DNA from: AC-51 sp963749895
GTDB lineage: Bacteria; Actinomycetota; UBA4738; HRBIN12
Length of the DNA: 64,000 nucleotides
Direction: 5' to 3'
Assembly: GCA_963749895.1 (NCBI GenBank)
Contig: CAVVOG010000001.1
Location: 930,001 to 994,000 of the forward strand
Part shown: piece after piece, positions 52,118 to 60,582 of the stretch
How the letters are laid out: every line of letters starts with the position of its first letter
Numbering within the stretch: the stretch's first letter is position 1
Made by a program: the position numbers and the translations under genes
The notes under the pieces: model-generated
Told to the model about the DNA's origin: nothing
Databases searched by the model: none
What the model saw: the letters and a program-made list of their open reading frames with translations, nothing else

Positions 52118-53424
52118 GTCACGTCTTCCCACGGGTGCTGAACAGGGCGCTCCCCACGGCTGTGCACGCGGAAGGCGCGTGGATCACCGACGCCGACGGC
52201 ACGCGCTACCTCGACGGGTCGGGTGGCGCGATCGTCGTGTCCCTCGGGCACGGCGACCCCGACCTGATCGCGGCCGCCGAGGCGCAGCTGCACCGGACGC
52301 AGTACGTGCACGGCACGATGTTCACGACGCAGGCCCTCGAGGACTACGCGGACGCGATCGCGGACGTCCTGCCCCTGGACGACGGACGGATCTATCCGGT
52401 CAGCGGGGGCTCTGAGGCGGTCGAGACGGCGATCAAGATGGCTCGGACCTATCACCTGGCCAGGGGGCAAGCCGGCCGGGTGACCGTGATCGGGCGGCGG
52501 TCCAGCTACCACGGGAACACGCTGGGCGCGCTCGACCTGAGCGGCAAGGAGCCCCTGCGCAAGCCCTACACACCGTGGCTGGGCCGCTTCGTCCACGCGC
52601 CGGCCGCCTACGAGTACCGGTGCGAGAACCCGTCGCACCCCGAAGGCTGCGGTGCCTGGCACGCGGCGGAGCTGCAGCGGATGATCGAGTCCTACGGCCC
52701 CGACACGATCGCGGCGTTCGTCGCCGAGCCGGTCGGCGGCGCCACGCTCGGCGCCGCCGTCCCCAGCGACGACTACTGGCCGGCGGTCGTCGAGGTCTGC
52801 CGTCGCTACGGGGTGCTCGTGATCGCCGACGAGGTGATGACCGGGCTCGGGCGCACCGGCCGTTGGTTCGGCGTCGACCATTGGGACGTACGTCCGGACA
52901 TCATCACCGCCGGCAAGGGGACGACGAGCGGCTACGTGCCGTTCGGATACGCGGCGGCCTCCGCGGAGGTCTTCGATGCGATCGCGCAGAAGGGATTCGT
53001 CCACGGCTTCACCTGGTCGCACAACGGGCTCGGCGCCGCCGTCGCCCTCGCGACGTTCACGAAGCTCCGCGACGAGGGGCTCGTGGACCGATCCCGCGAC
53101 CTGGGCGCCGCGATCCGGCGGCGACTGACCGAGGGACTCGCGGATGCCCCCACCGTGGGGGACGTGCGCGGCCTCGGGATGATGATCGGGATCGAGCTCG
53201 TCCGCGACCCCGAGACGAAGGAGCCGTTCCCGCGGGCGAAGGGCGTGACCGAACAGGTCGTCGCCGCGGCGCGCGAGGGCGGGTTGCTCCTGTACTCGTC
53301 GACGGGACACGCGGACGGGACGAACGGCGACCTCGTGATGCTGGGGCCGCCGTTCACCCTCACCGACGACGACGTGGACCACCTCGTCGAGGCGACCGTG
53401 GAGGCGGTACGGTCGGTGACGTGA
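52114..53424 (+). CDS. Class III aminotransferase
   Basis: 436 residues. Signatures: AWITDADGTRYLDGSGGAIV, YPVSGGSEAVETAIKMARTY, RRSSYHGNTLGALDLSGKEP, ADEVMTGLGRTGRWFGVDHW and the PLP lysine in ITAGKGTTSGYVPFGYAAAS. The wording resembles adenosylmethionine/omega-amino-acid aminotransferases of the AT class III group. It overlaps both neighbours (55-residue gene and HDAC-family gene) by 4 bp, so it is part of one operon. Confidence 0.87.
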   Translation: MSHVFPRVLNRALPTAVHAEGAWITDADGTRYLDGSGGAIVVSLGHGDPDLIAAAEAQLHRTQYVHGTMFTTQALEDYADAIADVLPLDDGRIYPVSGGSEAVETAIKMARTYHLARGQAGRVTVIGRRSSYHGNTLGALDLSGKEPLRKPYTPWLGRFVHAPAAYEYRCENPSHPEGCGAWHAAELQRMIESYGPDTIAAFVAEPVGGATLGAAVPSDDYWPAVVEVCRRYGVLVIADEVMTGLGRTGRWFGVDHWDVRPDIITAGKGTTSGYVPFGYAAASAEVFDAIAQKGFVHGFTWSHNGLGAAVALATFTKLRDEGLVDRSRDLGAAIRRRLTEGLADAPTVGDVRGLGMMIGIELVRDPETKEPFPRAKGVTEQVVAAAREGGLLLYSSTGHADGTNGDLVMLGPPFTLTDDDVDHLVEATVEAVRSVT

Positions 53425-54548
53425 GCGACCGCGTCGGGTTGGTGCTGGCCCCGCAGGCCCGGATCTACGACCACGGGCCCCAGCACCCGCTGCGCCCCGA
53501 GCGCGTCCTGTTCACCTGGGACCTGATCTCGGCGACCGGGCTCGACGCCCGCCCGAACGTCGCCGTGCTGGGTGCGGACGAGGCCGACGACGCGACGATC
53601 GGCATGGTCCACACCCACGACTTCATCGACGCCACCCGACGTGCGGGCGCCGGGGAGGAGGGGGACTGGGCCCGCTTCGGCTACGGACCGGGAGACAACC
53701 CGATCTTCGATCGGATGCACGAGGCCGGCGCACTCGTCGTCGGCGCGTCCGTCGAGGCCGCGCGGGCGGTCTGGGAAGGAGAGGTCGACCATGCCTTCAA
53801 CGCCGCCGGAGGGCTGCACCACGCGATGCCGTCGCGGGCCTCGGGTTTCTGCGTCTACGACGATCCGGCCGTGGCGATCGCCTGGCTGCTCGCCCACGGT
53901 GCCGAACGGGTCGCGTACGTCGACGTCGACGTCCACCACGGCGACGGCGTCCAGCTGTCGTTCTGGAACGATCCTCGGGTCCTCACGATCTCGATCCACG
54001 AGCACGGCTTCCTCTTCCCGGGCACCGGTGACCTCTCCGAGCGCGGAGGACCGGACGCGCCCGACAGCGCGATCAACGTCCCGCTGCCCGCGTTCACGGG
54101 CGAGGACGCCTGGCTGGAGGCGTTCCGCGCCGTCGTGCCACCCGCGGTTCGTCGGTTCCGTCCCGACGCGCTCGTGACGCAGCTCGGCTGTGACACCCAC
54201 CACTCCGATCCGCTCGCGCACCTGCTGCTGACGACCCGCGCGTACCGCGAGACGGCCAAGGAGCTGCATGCGCTGGCGCACGGAGCAGCGAACGGACGTT
54301 GGATCGCGACCGGTGGTGGCGGCTACCAGTGGGCGCGCGTCGTGCCCCGCGCCTGGACCCTGTACTTCGCCGAGATGGCCGGGGCCGAGCTGGACGACGC
54401 GCTCCCCGAGGGGTGGATCGAGCAGGTCGAGTTCCAACTACGAGCCGAGGTGCCGGTGACGTTCTCCGAGCCGGAGGTCGGTCCGGGCGGCGGAGACGAC
54501 GACGCCCGCGCGATCGCGGCGATCGTCGGCGAGCGGGTGGCGAGCTGA
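53421..54548 (+). CDS. Histone-deacetylase-family amidohydrolase (AcuC-like)
   Basis: 375 residues from the GTG at 53421. HDAC-fold motifs: HPLRPERVLFTWDLISATG, VHTHDFIDATRR, GGLHHAMPSRASGFCVYDDP with the active-site His pair, and VAYVDVDVHHGDGVQLSFW with zinc ligands Asp and His. Further on are GCDTHHSDPLAHL and a late GGGGYQWARVVPRAW. It removes acetyl groups from lysine or polyamine nitrogen. Beside aminotransferases it may act on acetylated polyamines (inference); AcuC-type acetoin control of acetyl-CoA synthetase is the alternative. Confidence 0.85.
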   Translation: MSDRVGLVLAPQARIYDHGPQHPLRPERVLFTWDLISATGLDARPNVAVLGADEADDATIGMVHTHDFIDATRRAGAGEEGDWARFGYGPGDNPIFDRMHEAGALVVGASVEAARAVWEGEVDHAFNAAGGLHHAMPSRASGFCVYDDPAVAIAWLLAHGAERVAYVDVDVHHGDGVQLSFWNDPRVLTISIHEHGFLFPGTGDLSERGGPDAPDSAINVPLPAFTGEDAWLEAFRAVVPPAVRRFRPDALVTQLGCDTHHSDPLAHLLLTTRAYRETAKELHALAHGAANGRWIATGGGGYQWARVVPRAWTLYFAEMAGAELDDALPEGWIEQVEFQLRAEVPVTFSEPEVGPGGGDDDARAIAAIVGERVAS

Positions 54549-55960
54549 TGGCACGCACGAAGCTCGTCTGCACCCTCGGGCCGGCGAGCGCCACCCCAAA
54601 GCTGGTGGTGGGTCTCGTTCGCGCAGGCGCGACGGTGTTCCGGCTCAACTTCTCCCACGGGACGCCCGAGGACCACGCGCGGATGGTGACGCTGGTGCGA
54701 GGCGCCGAGTCGGAGGTCGGACGACCGCTGGCCGTGCTGGCCGATCTCCCCGGTCCGAAGGTCCGGTTGCGCGGGGTGGACCCCGATCCGTTCACGCTTC
54801 GCCCTGGTCAGCGGTTCGATCTTCGCCCCGACGGAGACGGCGACGCGCACGGGACTGGGACGACCTATCCCGGGTTGGCGGACGATCTGCTCGAGGGCGA
54901 CCGGGTGCTGCTGGCCGACGGCGCGGTGGAGCTGACCGTCACCGGGTTCTCGGGCGCGACGGTACGGACCGAGTGCGTCCGGGGAGGGACGATCCACGGT
55001 CGACAGGGCGTGAACGTGCCCGCCGAGCGTCTCGGCCTGCCCGCGGTGACCGAGCGTGATCTCGAGGGGCTCGAGCGCGCCCAGGGACTGCGGGTCGACT
55101 TCGTCGCGCAGTCGTTCGTGCGGAGCCCGGACGACGTCGTCGAACTCCGGGCGGCGATGGGTGCCGCCACGATCCCGATCGTGGCGAAGATCGAGACCCG
55201 GCCGGCGGTGCAGGTCGTCGACCTCATCCTGGAGGAGGCCGACGCGCTGATGGTCGCCCGAGGCGATCTCGGGGTCGAGCTCCCGATGGAGGAGATCCCG
55301 CTGATCCAGAAGGACCTCCTGCGTCGCGCCCGGCTGGCGGGTCGACCGGTGATCGTCGCGACGCAGATGCTGGAATCGATGATCCACGCGCCCCGGCCGA
55401 CGCGCGCGGAGGCGACCGACGTCGCCAACGCGGTCCTCGACGGGGCCGATGCCGTGATGCTGTCGGGTGAGACGGCCGTGGGCTCCTACCCGTTCGAGGC
55501 GGCCTCGGCCGCCACGACGATCGCGGCCCACGCGGAGGAGCACGGCGCGGGCTTCCGGGCACCGCCGCCCCCGTGCCACCACACCAGCGAGGGAGCGGCC
55601 GTCGCGCACGCCGTCGCGCACATCCCCTTCGCGGATCTCGGGGTCACCGCGATCACGTGCTACACGGAGACGGGACGGACCGCCCGGCTGCTGTCCGCTG
55701 AGCGGCCGTCGGTTCCGGTCTACGCGTTCGTCCCGCCCGAAGAGGTCCGACGCACGACGTGCCTGCTGTGGGGGGTCGAGGCGCTCGACGCGGACGTGCC
55801 CGCCGACACCGACGCGATGGTGGCGATGATGGATCAGGGCCTGCGGGCCCGCGGGCTCGCCGACGCGGGCGACACCGTGGTGATGGCCGCGTCGTCGCCG
55901 GTCGGGAAGACCACGACGAACACGCTGAAGATCCACCAGGTCGGATCGCCGGTCCGCTGA
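54548..55960 (+). CDS. pyk: Pyruvate kinase
   Basis: 470 residues. TKLVCTLGPASATPKLV and GATVFRLNFSHGTPEDH begin the barrel. VAKIETRPAVQVVD holds the catalytic Lys, and ARGDLGVELPMEEIPLIQK and DGADAVMLSGETAVGSYPFE follow. The C-terminal domain is complete. It makes pyruvate and ATP from phosphoenolpyruvate. The start overlaps the HDAC-family stop (TGATG). No other glycolytic gene is nearby. Confidence 0.94.
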   Translation: MARTKLVCTLGPASATPKLVVGLVRAGATVFRLNFSHGTPEDHARMVTLVRGAESEVGRPLAVLADLPGPKVRLRGVDPDPFTLRPGQRFDLRPDGDGDAHGTGTTYPGLADDLLEGDRVLLADGAVELTVTGFSGATVRTECVRGGTIHGRQGVNVPAERLGLPAVTERDLEGLERAQGLRVDFVAQSFVRSPDDVVELRAAMGAATIPIVAKIETRPAVQVVDLILEEADALMVARGDLGVELPMEEIPLIQKDLLRRARLAGRPVIVATQMLESMIHAPRPTRAEATDVANAVLDGADAVMLSGETAVGSYPFEAASAATTIAAHAEEHGAGFRAPPPPCHHTSEGAAVAHAVAHIPFADLGVTAITCYTETGRTARLLSAERPSVPVYAFVPPEEVRRTTCLLWGVEALDADVPADTDAMVAMMDQGLRARGLADAGDTVVMAASSPVGKTTTNTLKIHQVGSPVR

Positions 55961-56025
55961 GCCGAAGGCGACGCTGCGTCGATCCGCGCGTTCGGGGATG
56001 GCTGCTCTTCGAGCTCGTCTGACCG

Positions 56026-56499
56026 TCAGCCGCCCAGCGTCTCCACCAGCCCGTCGACCACGGCGCTGAGCACCTGGTAGTGCTGGAACGCTGCGGCGCG
56101 GGCCGGCTCGTCTCCGAAGTCGACCTCGGTGCTCTCCTCGGTGACCTCCAACCGGGTCCCGAGCACGAGCCGGGCGTCGTTGAGGGTTCTGATCCAGGCG
56201 TCCGCCTCGTCCGGCGTCAGCCGTCGTGCGTCCGCCGTCCGCTCCACGACCGCGATCGCCTCGAGCCGTCCCTGCCTGAGCCCGTCGGCGACGCGCTCGT
56301 CGAAGGTGAGGCTCGCGAGCGGGTCGTCGAGGTAGGGGGTCGGGAACAGTCTCGCGACGGCCGGGTCGTCGGCCGCCGCCTCCGACGCGTAGAGCGACCG
56401 CAGCTGCTCGGCGGTCCCACGGATCAGGTCGCGGACGGGCGTCGGCAGACGCAGGTCGACCCCTCCTCCGCGAGCACGGGAGATCGCAGGGCGTGGCAT
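56026..56499 (-). CDS. DUF2017 protein
   Basis: 157 residues. Helical; features DDPAVARLFPTPYLDDPLAS and EADAWIRTLNDARLVLGTRL match DUF2017, a family normally found next to clpS in actinobacteria, as here: the ATG begins one base after the clpS stop. Function unknown; a role with ClpS/ClpC proteolysis is inferred from location. Confidence 0.8.
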   Translation of the reverse strand: MPRPAISRARGGGVDLRLPTPVRDLIRGTAEQLRSLYASEAAADDPAVARLFPTPYLDDPLASLTFDERVADGLRQGRLEAIAVVERTADARRLTPDEADAWIRTLNDARLVLGTRLEVTEESTEVDFGDEPARAAAFQHYQVLSAVVDGLVETLGG

Positions 56500-56500
56500 C

Positions 56501-56809
56501 TCACGCGTCCTTCTGCAGCGTGGCCCACAGCCCGTGCGCGTGCAGCCGTGCCACGTGGCCTTCGCATTCCTCGCGGCCCCCGTTCGCCACGACCGCCTTG
56601 CCCTCGGTGTGGACCTGCCACATCAGCCGCTCGGCCTTCGCACGGTCGAACCCGAAGAGCTTCTGGAACACCCAGGTCACGTACGACATGAGGTTGATCG
56701 GGTCGTTCCACACGAGCACGATCCACGGGACGTCGCGCTCGACGTCGGTGCCGGCGATCGGGCGCTCCACCTCCACGGGCGTGACGGACGTGCGGATCAC
56801 GAGGCTCAC
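56501..56809 (-). CDS. clpS: ATP-dependent Clp protease adaptor ClpS
   Basis: 102 residues from the GTG at 56809, which overlaps the SDR stop (GTGA). The core PWIVLVWNDPINLMSYVTWV, FQKLFGFDRAKAERLMWQVH, TEGKAVVANGGREECEGHVA is diagnostic. ClpS binds N-degron substrates and hands them to ClpC/ClpA. It is translated between an SDR gene and DUF2017 in a three-gene minus-strand operon. Confidence 0.92.
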   Translation of the reverse strand: MSLVIRTSVTPVEVERPIAGTDVERDVPWIVLVWNDPINLMSYVTWVFQKLFGFDRAKAERLMWQVHTEGKAVVANGGREECEGHVARLHAHGLWATLQKDA

Positions 56810-57594
56810 GGCTTCGTCAGGGTCGCAGACCCGAGCCGGCGCGTCGTCCGGACCCCCCATCGGTACAGGCCGGGAGTCAGGACGCGGAAGGCCTGGAAGG
56901 GCGCCACCCATCGCGGGATGCTGTACTCGGGCGCGATCCGGTCCCGGACGACACGCACGATCGCGCGGGCGACCCGTTCGGGGGGCATCACGATGGCCCC
57001 GGGGAGGTTCGACTGCGGGAACCCCTCGGTCGCCACGAACGACGGGTTCACCGCCGTCACCAGCACCCCTCGCCGGGCGGCCTCGTAGTGCACGGACTCG
57101 GAGAAGGCGACCACGGCGTGCTTCGTCGCCGTGTACAGGGCGGCGTCGGGGGCGGCGTACCGACCCGCGAGCGAGGCGACGTTCACGATGTGCCCGCCGC
57201 CGCGCCGCTGCATCCCCGGCAGGAACGCCCGCGTCCCGAAGAGCACGCCGAGGAGGTTCGTCCGCACGACGCGCTCGATCTGGTCGTAGGAGAGCTCCGC
57301 GAACCCACCGCCACCCGGGACGCCGGCGTTGTTCACGAGCACGTCGGGAGGCCCGAGGACCTCCGCGACGATCCGGTCGAGGCGTTCGAGTTGCTCGTGT
57401 TCCGTGACGTCGCACCGGAACGCGACGGCCTGCCCGCCCGCGCGACCGATCCGATCGGCGAGCTCCTCGATCCGATCCAGACGGCGGGCCGCGAGCGCCA
57501 CCCGCGCGCCCCGCTGGGCGAAGGCGATCGCCGTCGCCTCGCCGATCCCGGCCGACGCACCGGTCACGACCACCACGCGATCGTGCAGTTCCAT
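56806..57594 (-). CDS. Short-chain dehydrogenase/reductase
   Basis: 262 residues. VVVTGASAGIGEATAIAFAQ, DVLVNNAGVPGGGGF, IVNVASLAGRYAAPDAALY with the catalytic Ser and Tyr, then TATKHAVVAFSESVHYE with Lys. The C-terminus is extended and basic (WGVRTTRRLGSATLTKP), possibly membrane-associating. GGAGGT lies 9 nt before the ATG. First gene of the clpS operon; substrate unknown. Confidence 0.9.
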   Translation of the reverse strand: MELHDRVVVVTGASAGIGEATAIAFAQRGARVALAARRLDRIEELADRIGRAGGQAVAFRCDVTEHEQLERLDRIVAEVLGPPDVLVNNAGVPGGGGFAELSYDQIERVVRTNLLGVLFGTRAFLPGMQRRGGGHIVNVASLAGRYAAPDAALYTATKHAVVAFSESVHYEAARRGVLVTAVNPSFVATEGFPQSNLPGAIVMPPERVARAIVRVVRDRIAPEYSIPRWVAPFQAFRVLTPGLYRWGVRTTRRLGSATLTKP

Positions 57595-57626
57595 CGGCTC
57601 GGGACCTCCTGGGTAGGCTGGTGGCG

Positions 57627-58487
57627 ATGCGCTCCGACGTTATCGAAGCCCACGCCCGGCGTCTGCCCGCGCTCGACGAGCGTTGGGACCCGCGGCCGTT
57701 CCCGACGGAAGAGCTGGAACGGGGGCTGCTCACGGGGATGGTCGCCGGGTGGGCCTCCCACCCCCTCGACAACGTGCGTGGGAACGCCCAGATGCTCCTG
57801 GACCGCGACCCGGACAAGGAGTTCGGGATGACGGGGCTGCAGGACGGGATGAGCCTCGAGACGATCCTCGGACTCGTCGCACGTGCGGCCGGCGCCCCGA
57901 TCGACCTCGAGGCGCGGTACGGGCCGGTCGACATCCGACCGACCCCGATCGTCGAGGCCTGCCGGGGCGCCGGCGAGCGGCTCGCACGGGCCTGCGATCA
58001 CCGGGAGCGGATCGTCCTGGCGACCGGACACCCGGTGGGCCTCGCGCACCTGTACCACCAGCTCGCCGGGTTCCTCCGCACGCGCGGCGCGCTGATCTCC
58101 TCCCAGGGCGCCGGCGCTCGGTGGCACGACGAACGGCTCCCGCACCCCTGGATCGTCGACCATTGGGACGGGGTGCTGATGCTGACCGACGGCGCCGAAC
58201 CGCGCCACACGCACTGGCCGGACGCGATGCGCCGGATCTTGGACGCCGGCCCCGTCGACCTGGTGATCGCGGACCACGGGTTCGCGGGGGCCGCGATCGA
58301 GGCCGGCGTGGAGACGATCTCGATCGCCGACGTGAACGACCCGGCGCTGCTGGTCGCGAAGGCGCAGGGCCGGACCGACCACGTGCTGGTCTTCGACGAC
58401 CACGTCGAGCCGGACGCGTACTGGCCGGTGTTCCAGGCGCTCGTCGGTCCGGTCGTGGACGATCACCTGGGGTCCGCCCGCCCCTAG
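57627..58487 (+). CDS. Conserved phosphatase-like hypothetical protein
   Basis: 286 residues from the ATG at 57627, chosen because TAGGCT lies 7 nt upstream. Distinctive motifs IVLATGHPVGLAHLYHQLAG, PRHTHWPDAMRRIL and LVIADHGFAGAAIEAGVETI, then DVNDPALLVAKAQGRT, resemble an uncharacterised actinobacterial family annotated as Phosphatase (PF15698-like) by my recollection. His and Asp residues in these motifs could bind metal. Substrate unknown. Confidence 0.6.
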   Translation: MRSDVIEAHARRLPALDERWDPRPFPTEELERGLLTGMVAGWASHPLDNVRGNAQMLLDRDPDKEFGMTGLQDGMSLETILGLVARAAGAPIDLEARYGPVDIRPTPIVEACRGAGERLARACDHRERIVLATGHPVGLAHLYHQLAGFLRTRGALISSQGAGARWHDERLPHPWIVDHWDGVLMLTDGAEPRHTHWPDAMRRILDAGPVDLVIADHGFAGAAIEAGVETISIADVNDPALLVAKAQGRTDHVLVFDDHVEPDAYWPVFQALVGPVVDDHLGSARP

Positions 58488-58523
58488 ACGGGGCCCGTCT
58501 CGGGCACCTACCATCGGCGGACA

Positions 58524-58721
58524 GTGACGAAACGACCCTTCACCGAAGCTCGGCTGTTGACCGTCAGCGAGGTCGCCGACCTCCTGCGCGTATCCAGGAT
58601 GACCGTCTACCGGGCGATCAAGGAGGGCGACATGCCTGCCCTCCGGGTCGGCCGGAGCTACCGACTCCGAGAGGACGACGTCGACGACTACCTGAGCCGG
58701 CGATATACACAGGCCGGATAA
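58524..58721 (+). CDS. Excisionase-type helix-turn-helix protein
   Basis: 65 residues. LLTVSEVADLLRVSRMTVYR, AIKEGDMPALRVGRSYRLRE, DDVDDYL is a complete MerR-like/excisionase HTH. TACCAT lies 9 nt before the GTG. In mycobacteria a similar protein is encoded next to bS22 and proC; here bS22 follows one gene later. So it is a conserved chromosomal neighbour, not evidence of a mobile element. Confidence 0.85.
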   Translation: MTKRPFTEARLLTVSEVADLLRVSRMTVYRAIKEGDMPALRVGRSYRLREDDVDDYLSRRYTQAG

Positions 58722-58783
58722 CGGGGCGCACGTGCGCTCGCCGACAGCCGGGTCTCCCCGTGGAGGCACGGAGGAACCCATCC

Positions 58784-59677
58784 ATGAACGAGCACGAGCA
58801 GCTCGTCGATCGAGCCGCTCGCCACGCGAGGACCGTGATGTTCATCGGCGGTCTCGACGCGGGCAAGAGCACACTCGCACGTGCGACCGCCGCCTACGCC
58901 CTTCGGGTCGGGCGCACGGTCGCCTACCTCGACGCCGACGTGGCGCAGAAGACCGTCGGTCCGCCCGCCACGGTGGGCATGAAGCACATCCGTGAGCCCG
59001 ACGACCTGACCCTGGAACGGATGGCGGACGCCGACGCTCTCGGGTTCGTCGGATCGACGTGGCCCCAGGACCACCTGGTCCCGCTCGTCGGCGCGCTCCA
59101 GCGTCTGCGGGAGCGGGCTCGCGGCGAGGGTGCCGACCTGGTGATCGTCGACACCGGCGGTGAGGTCAGCGGCATCCGAGGCCAGCTCGTGAAGTACTAC
59201 AAGGTCGACATGCTCGAACCCGACCTGGTCGTGGGACTCCAGCGGGGTGAGGAGCTCGATCCGATCCTCGGGGTCGTCGACCGGTTCTTCGGGATCGAGA
59301 CGATGGCCGCACCGGTGCACCCCGACGTCGTGTTGACCAGCGTCGAGCAGCGGATGGAGCAGCGTGAGCACGCGATGCGTCGGTACTTCGAAGGGGCTCC
59401 GCTCCAGCGGTTCCGCGTCCGGCCCACGGTCTTCATGCCCACCCTCCCGCCGTTCTTCGAGGTCCAGTCGCTCGACCGGCTCCTCGTGGGGCTGTCGGAT
59501 GGCTCCGGCGGTTTCACGGGGCTCGGGTTGCTGGAGCACGTCGCGGAGGACGGAGGCCTGCGACTCGTCACCCCCGTGGCAGAGCCTCCGAAAGCCCTTA
59601 GACTGGGCTCCGTCCGTCTGGAGGACAGCTATCGCGCGAAGCGCGTTGACCTCCGGATCCTCTTCGGAACCGAGTGA
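58784..59677 (+). CDS. P-loop ATP/GTP-binding protein, Clp1/polynucleotide-kinase-like
   Basis: 297 residues. Walker A GGLDAGKST (residues 22-30), then VAYLDADVAQKTVGPPATVG as in the CLP1_P family, VIVDTGGEVSGIRGQLVKYY (Walker B region) and VVGLQRGEELDPIL. Clp1 and Grc3 relatives phosphorylate RNA 5' ends, while other bacterial members are unstudied. It lies 16 nt before bS22 and between it and the HTH gene, suggesting a link to RNA or ribosomes (inference). Confidence 0.75.
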   Translation: MNEHEQLVDRAARHARTVMFIGGLDAGKSTLARATAAYALRVGRTVAYLDADVAQKTVGPPATVGMKHIREPDDLTLERMADADALGFVGSTWPQDHLVPLVGALQRLRERARGEGADLVIVDTGGEVSGIRGQLVKYYKVDMLEPDLVVGLQRGEELDPILGVVDRFFGIETMAAPVHPDVVLTSVEQRMEQREHAMRRYFEGAPLQRFRVRPTVFMPTLPPFFEVQSLDRLLVGLSDGSGGFTGLGLLEHVAEDGGLRLVTPVAEPPKALRLGSVRLEDSYRAKRVDLRILFGTE

Positions 59678-59693
59678 GAAAGGCCAGCACCTC

Positions 59694-59795
59694 GTGCCGT
59701 CCCTAGTCAAGAAGCGCCGGAAGAAGATGCGCAAGAAGAAGCACAAGAAGCTCCTCAAGCGCACCCGGCACCAGCGGATGAAGCTCGGCAAGTAG
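59694..59795 (+). CDS. Small ribosomal subunit protein bS22 (AURKAIP1/COX24-like)
   Basis: 33 residues: VPSLVKKRRKKMRKKKHKKL then LKRTRHQRMKLGK. This is the characteristic KKRRKRM-KKKHRKLLKRTRHQRR pattern of actinobacterial bS22, a tiny protein of the 30S subunit decoding region, related to the AURKAIP1/COX24 domain. The GTG start follows GAAAGG. Too short for most gene finders, but the match is strong. Confidence 0.88.
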   Translation: MPSLVKKRRKKMRKKKHKKLLKRTRHQRMKLGK

Positions 59796-59808
59796 CCGAG
59801 CGATCCTC

Positions 59809-60582
59809 GTGCGTCCCGCGCGTCTCCGAGCCGTCACCGCGTCGGCGGCGGTCGCCCTCCTCGTCGTGGGCATCACCGGGTGCTCGCAGCAGGAGGAGCG
59901 TCGGACCGAGGCCCTCGCAGCGTCTCGACCGGTGTCGTTCGCCGTGGGCGATCTCGAGCTCGAGGGACGCCTGTTCGGTCCGGACGAAGGCTCCGTGGGG
60001 GTGATCCTCGCCCATATGCTCCCGGCCGATCAGACCGCCTGGTTCGACACCGCCGCCGCCCTCGGGGAGCAGGGGTACCGGGCCTTGACCTTCAACTTCC
60101 GCGGGTACTGCCCGGGCGGCGACGGTGGGTGCTCAGGTGGCGACAAGGACGTCGCAGCGGCCGACGACGATGTCCGTGGTGCGCTTGCCTACCTGCGGAG
60201 CCTCGGGGTCGACCGCGTGGGGCTCGTCGGCGCCAGCATGGGGGGGACCGCGTCGCTGATCGTGGCATCCGACGAGGGGTCGAGCGTCGAGGCCGTCGTC
60301 ACGTTGTCGGCACCGCAACTGATCGGCGACCTCGTCGTGCAGCCCGAGCCCCTCGCCGCGCTGACGGCCGCGAAGCTGTTCCTGGCCGGGACCGGCGACA
60401 CCACGGCGGCCGACGCGGCCGAGGCGTTCTACGACGGCTCCCAGCAGCCGAAGCGCTACGAGCTGCTGACCACCGACGACCATGGGACCGACCTGTTGAG
60501 CGGGAACCAGGGGAGCCGTGTCGAGGGGTTGATCGAGGGGTGGCTCCAGGCTCACTTGCCCCTTCCTGAGGGGTCCGCGTGA
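59809..60582 (+). CDS. Exported alpha/beta hydrolase lipoprotein
   Basis: 257 residues. Signal peptide with lipobox VVGITGC (Cys25) directs lipidation. Then an alpha/beta hydrolase domain: VGVILAHMLPADQTAWF, FNFRGYCPGGDGG, nucleophile GASMGG, FLAGTGDTTAADAA and TTDDHGTDLLSG with the final His. Probably an esterase acting outside the membrane; substrate unknown. Its stop overlaps the SAM hydrolase start by 4 bp. Confidence 0.82.
   Translation: MRPARLRAVTASAAVALLVVGITGCSQQEERRTEALAASRPVSFAVGDLELEGRLFGPDEGSVGVILAHMLPADQTAWFDTAAALGEQGYRALTFNFRGYCPGGDGGCSGGDKDVAAADDDVRGALAYLRSLGVDRVGLVGASMGGTASLIVASDEGSSVEAVVTLSAPQLIGDLVVQPEPLAALTAAKLFLAGTGDTTAADAAEAFYDGSQQPKRYELLTTDDHGTDLLSGNQGSRVEGLIEGWLQAHLPLPEGSA

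Noticed and set aside
58524..58721. Excisionase-like gene as a sign of an integrated element
   Set aside because: This HTH type is a stable neighbour of bS22 in actinobacteria, and no integrase, transposase or att repeat is nearby.
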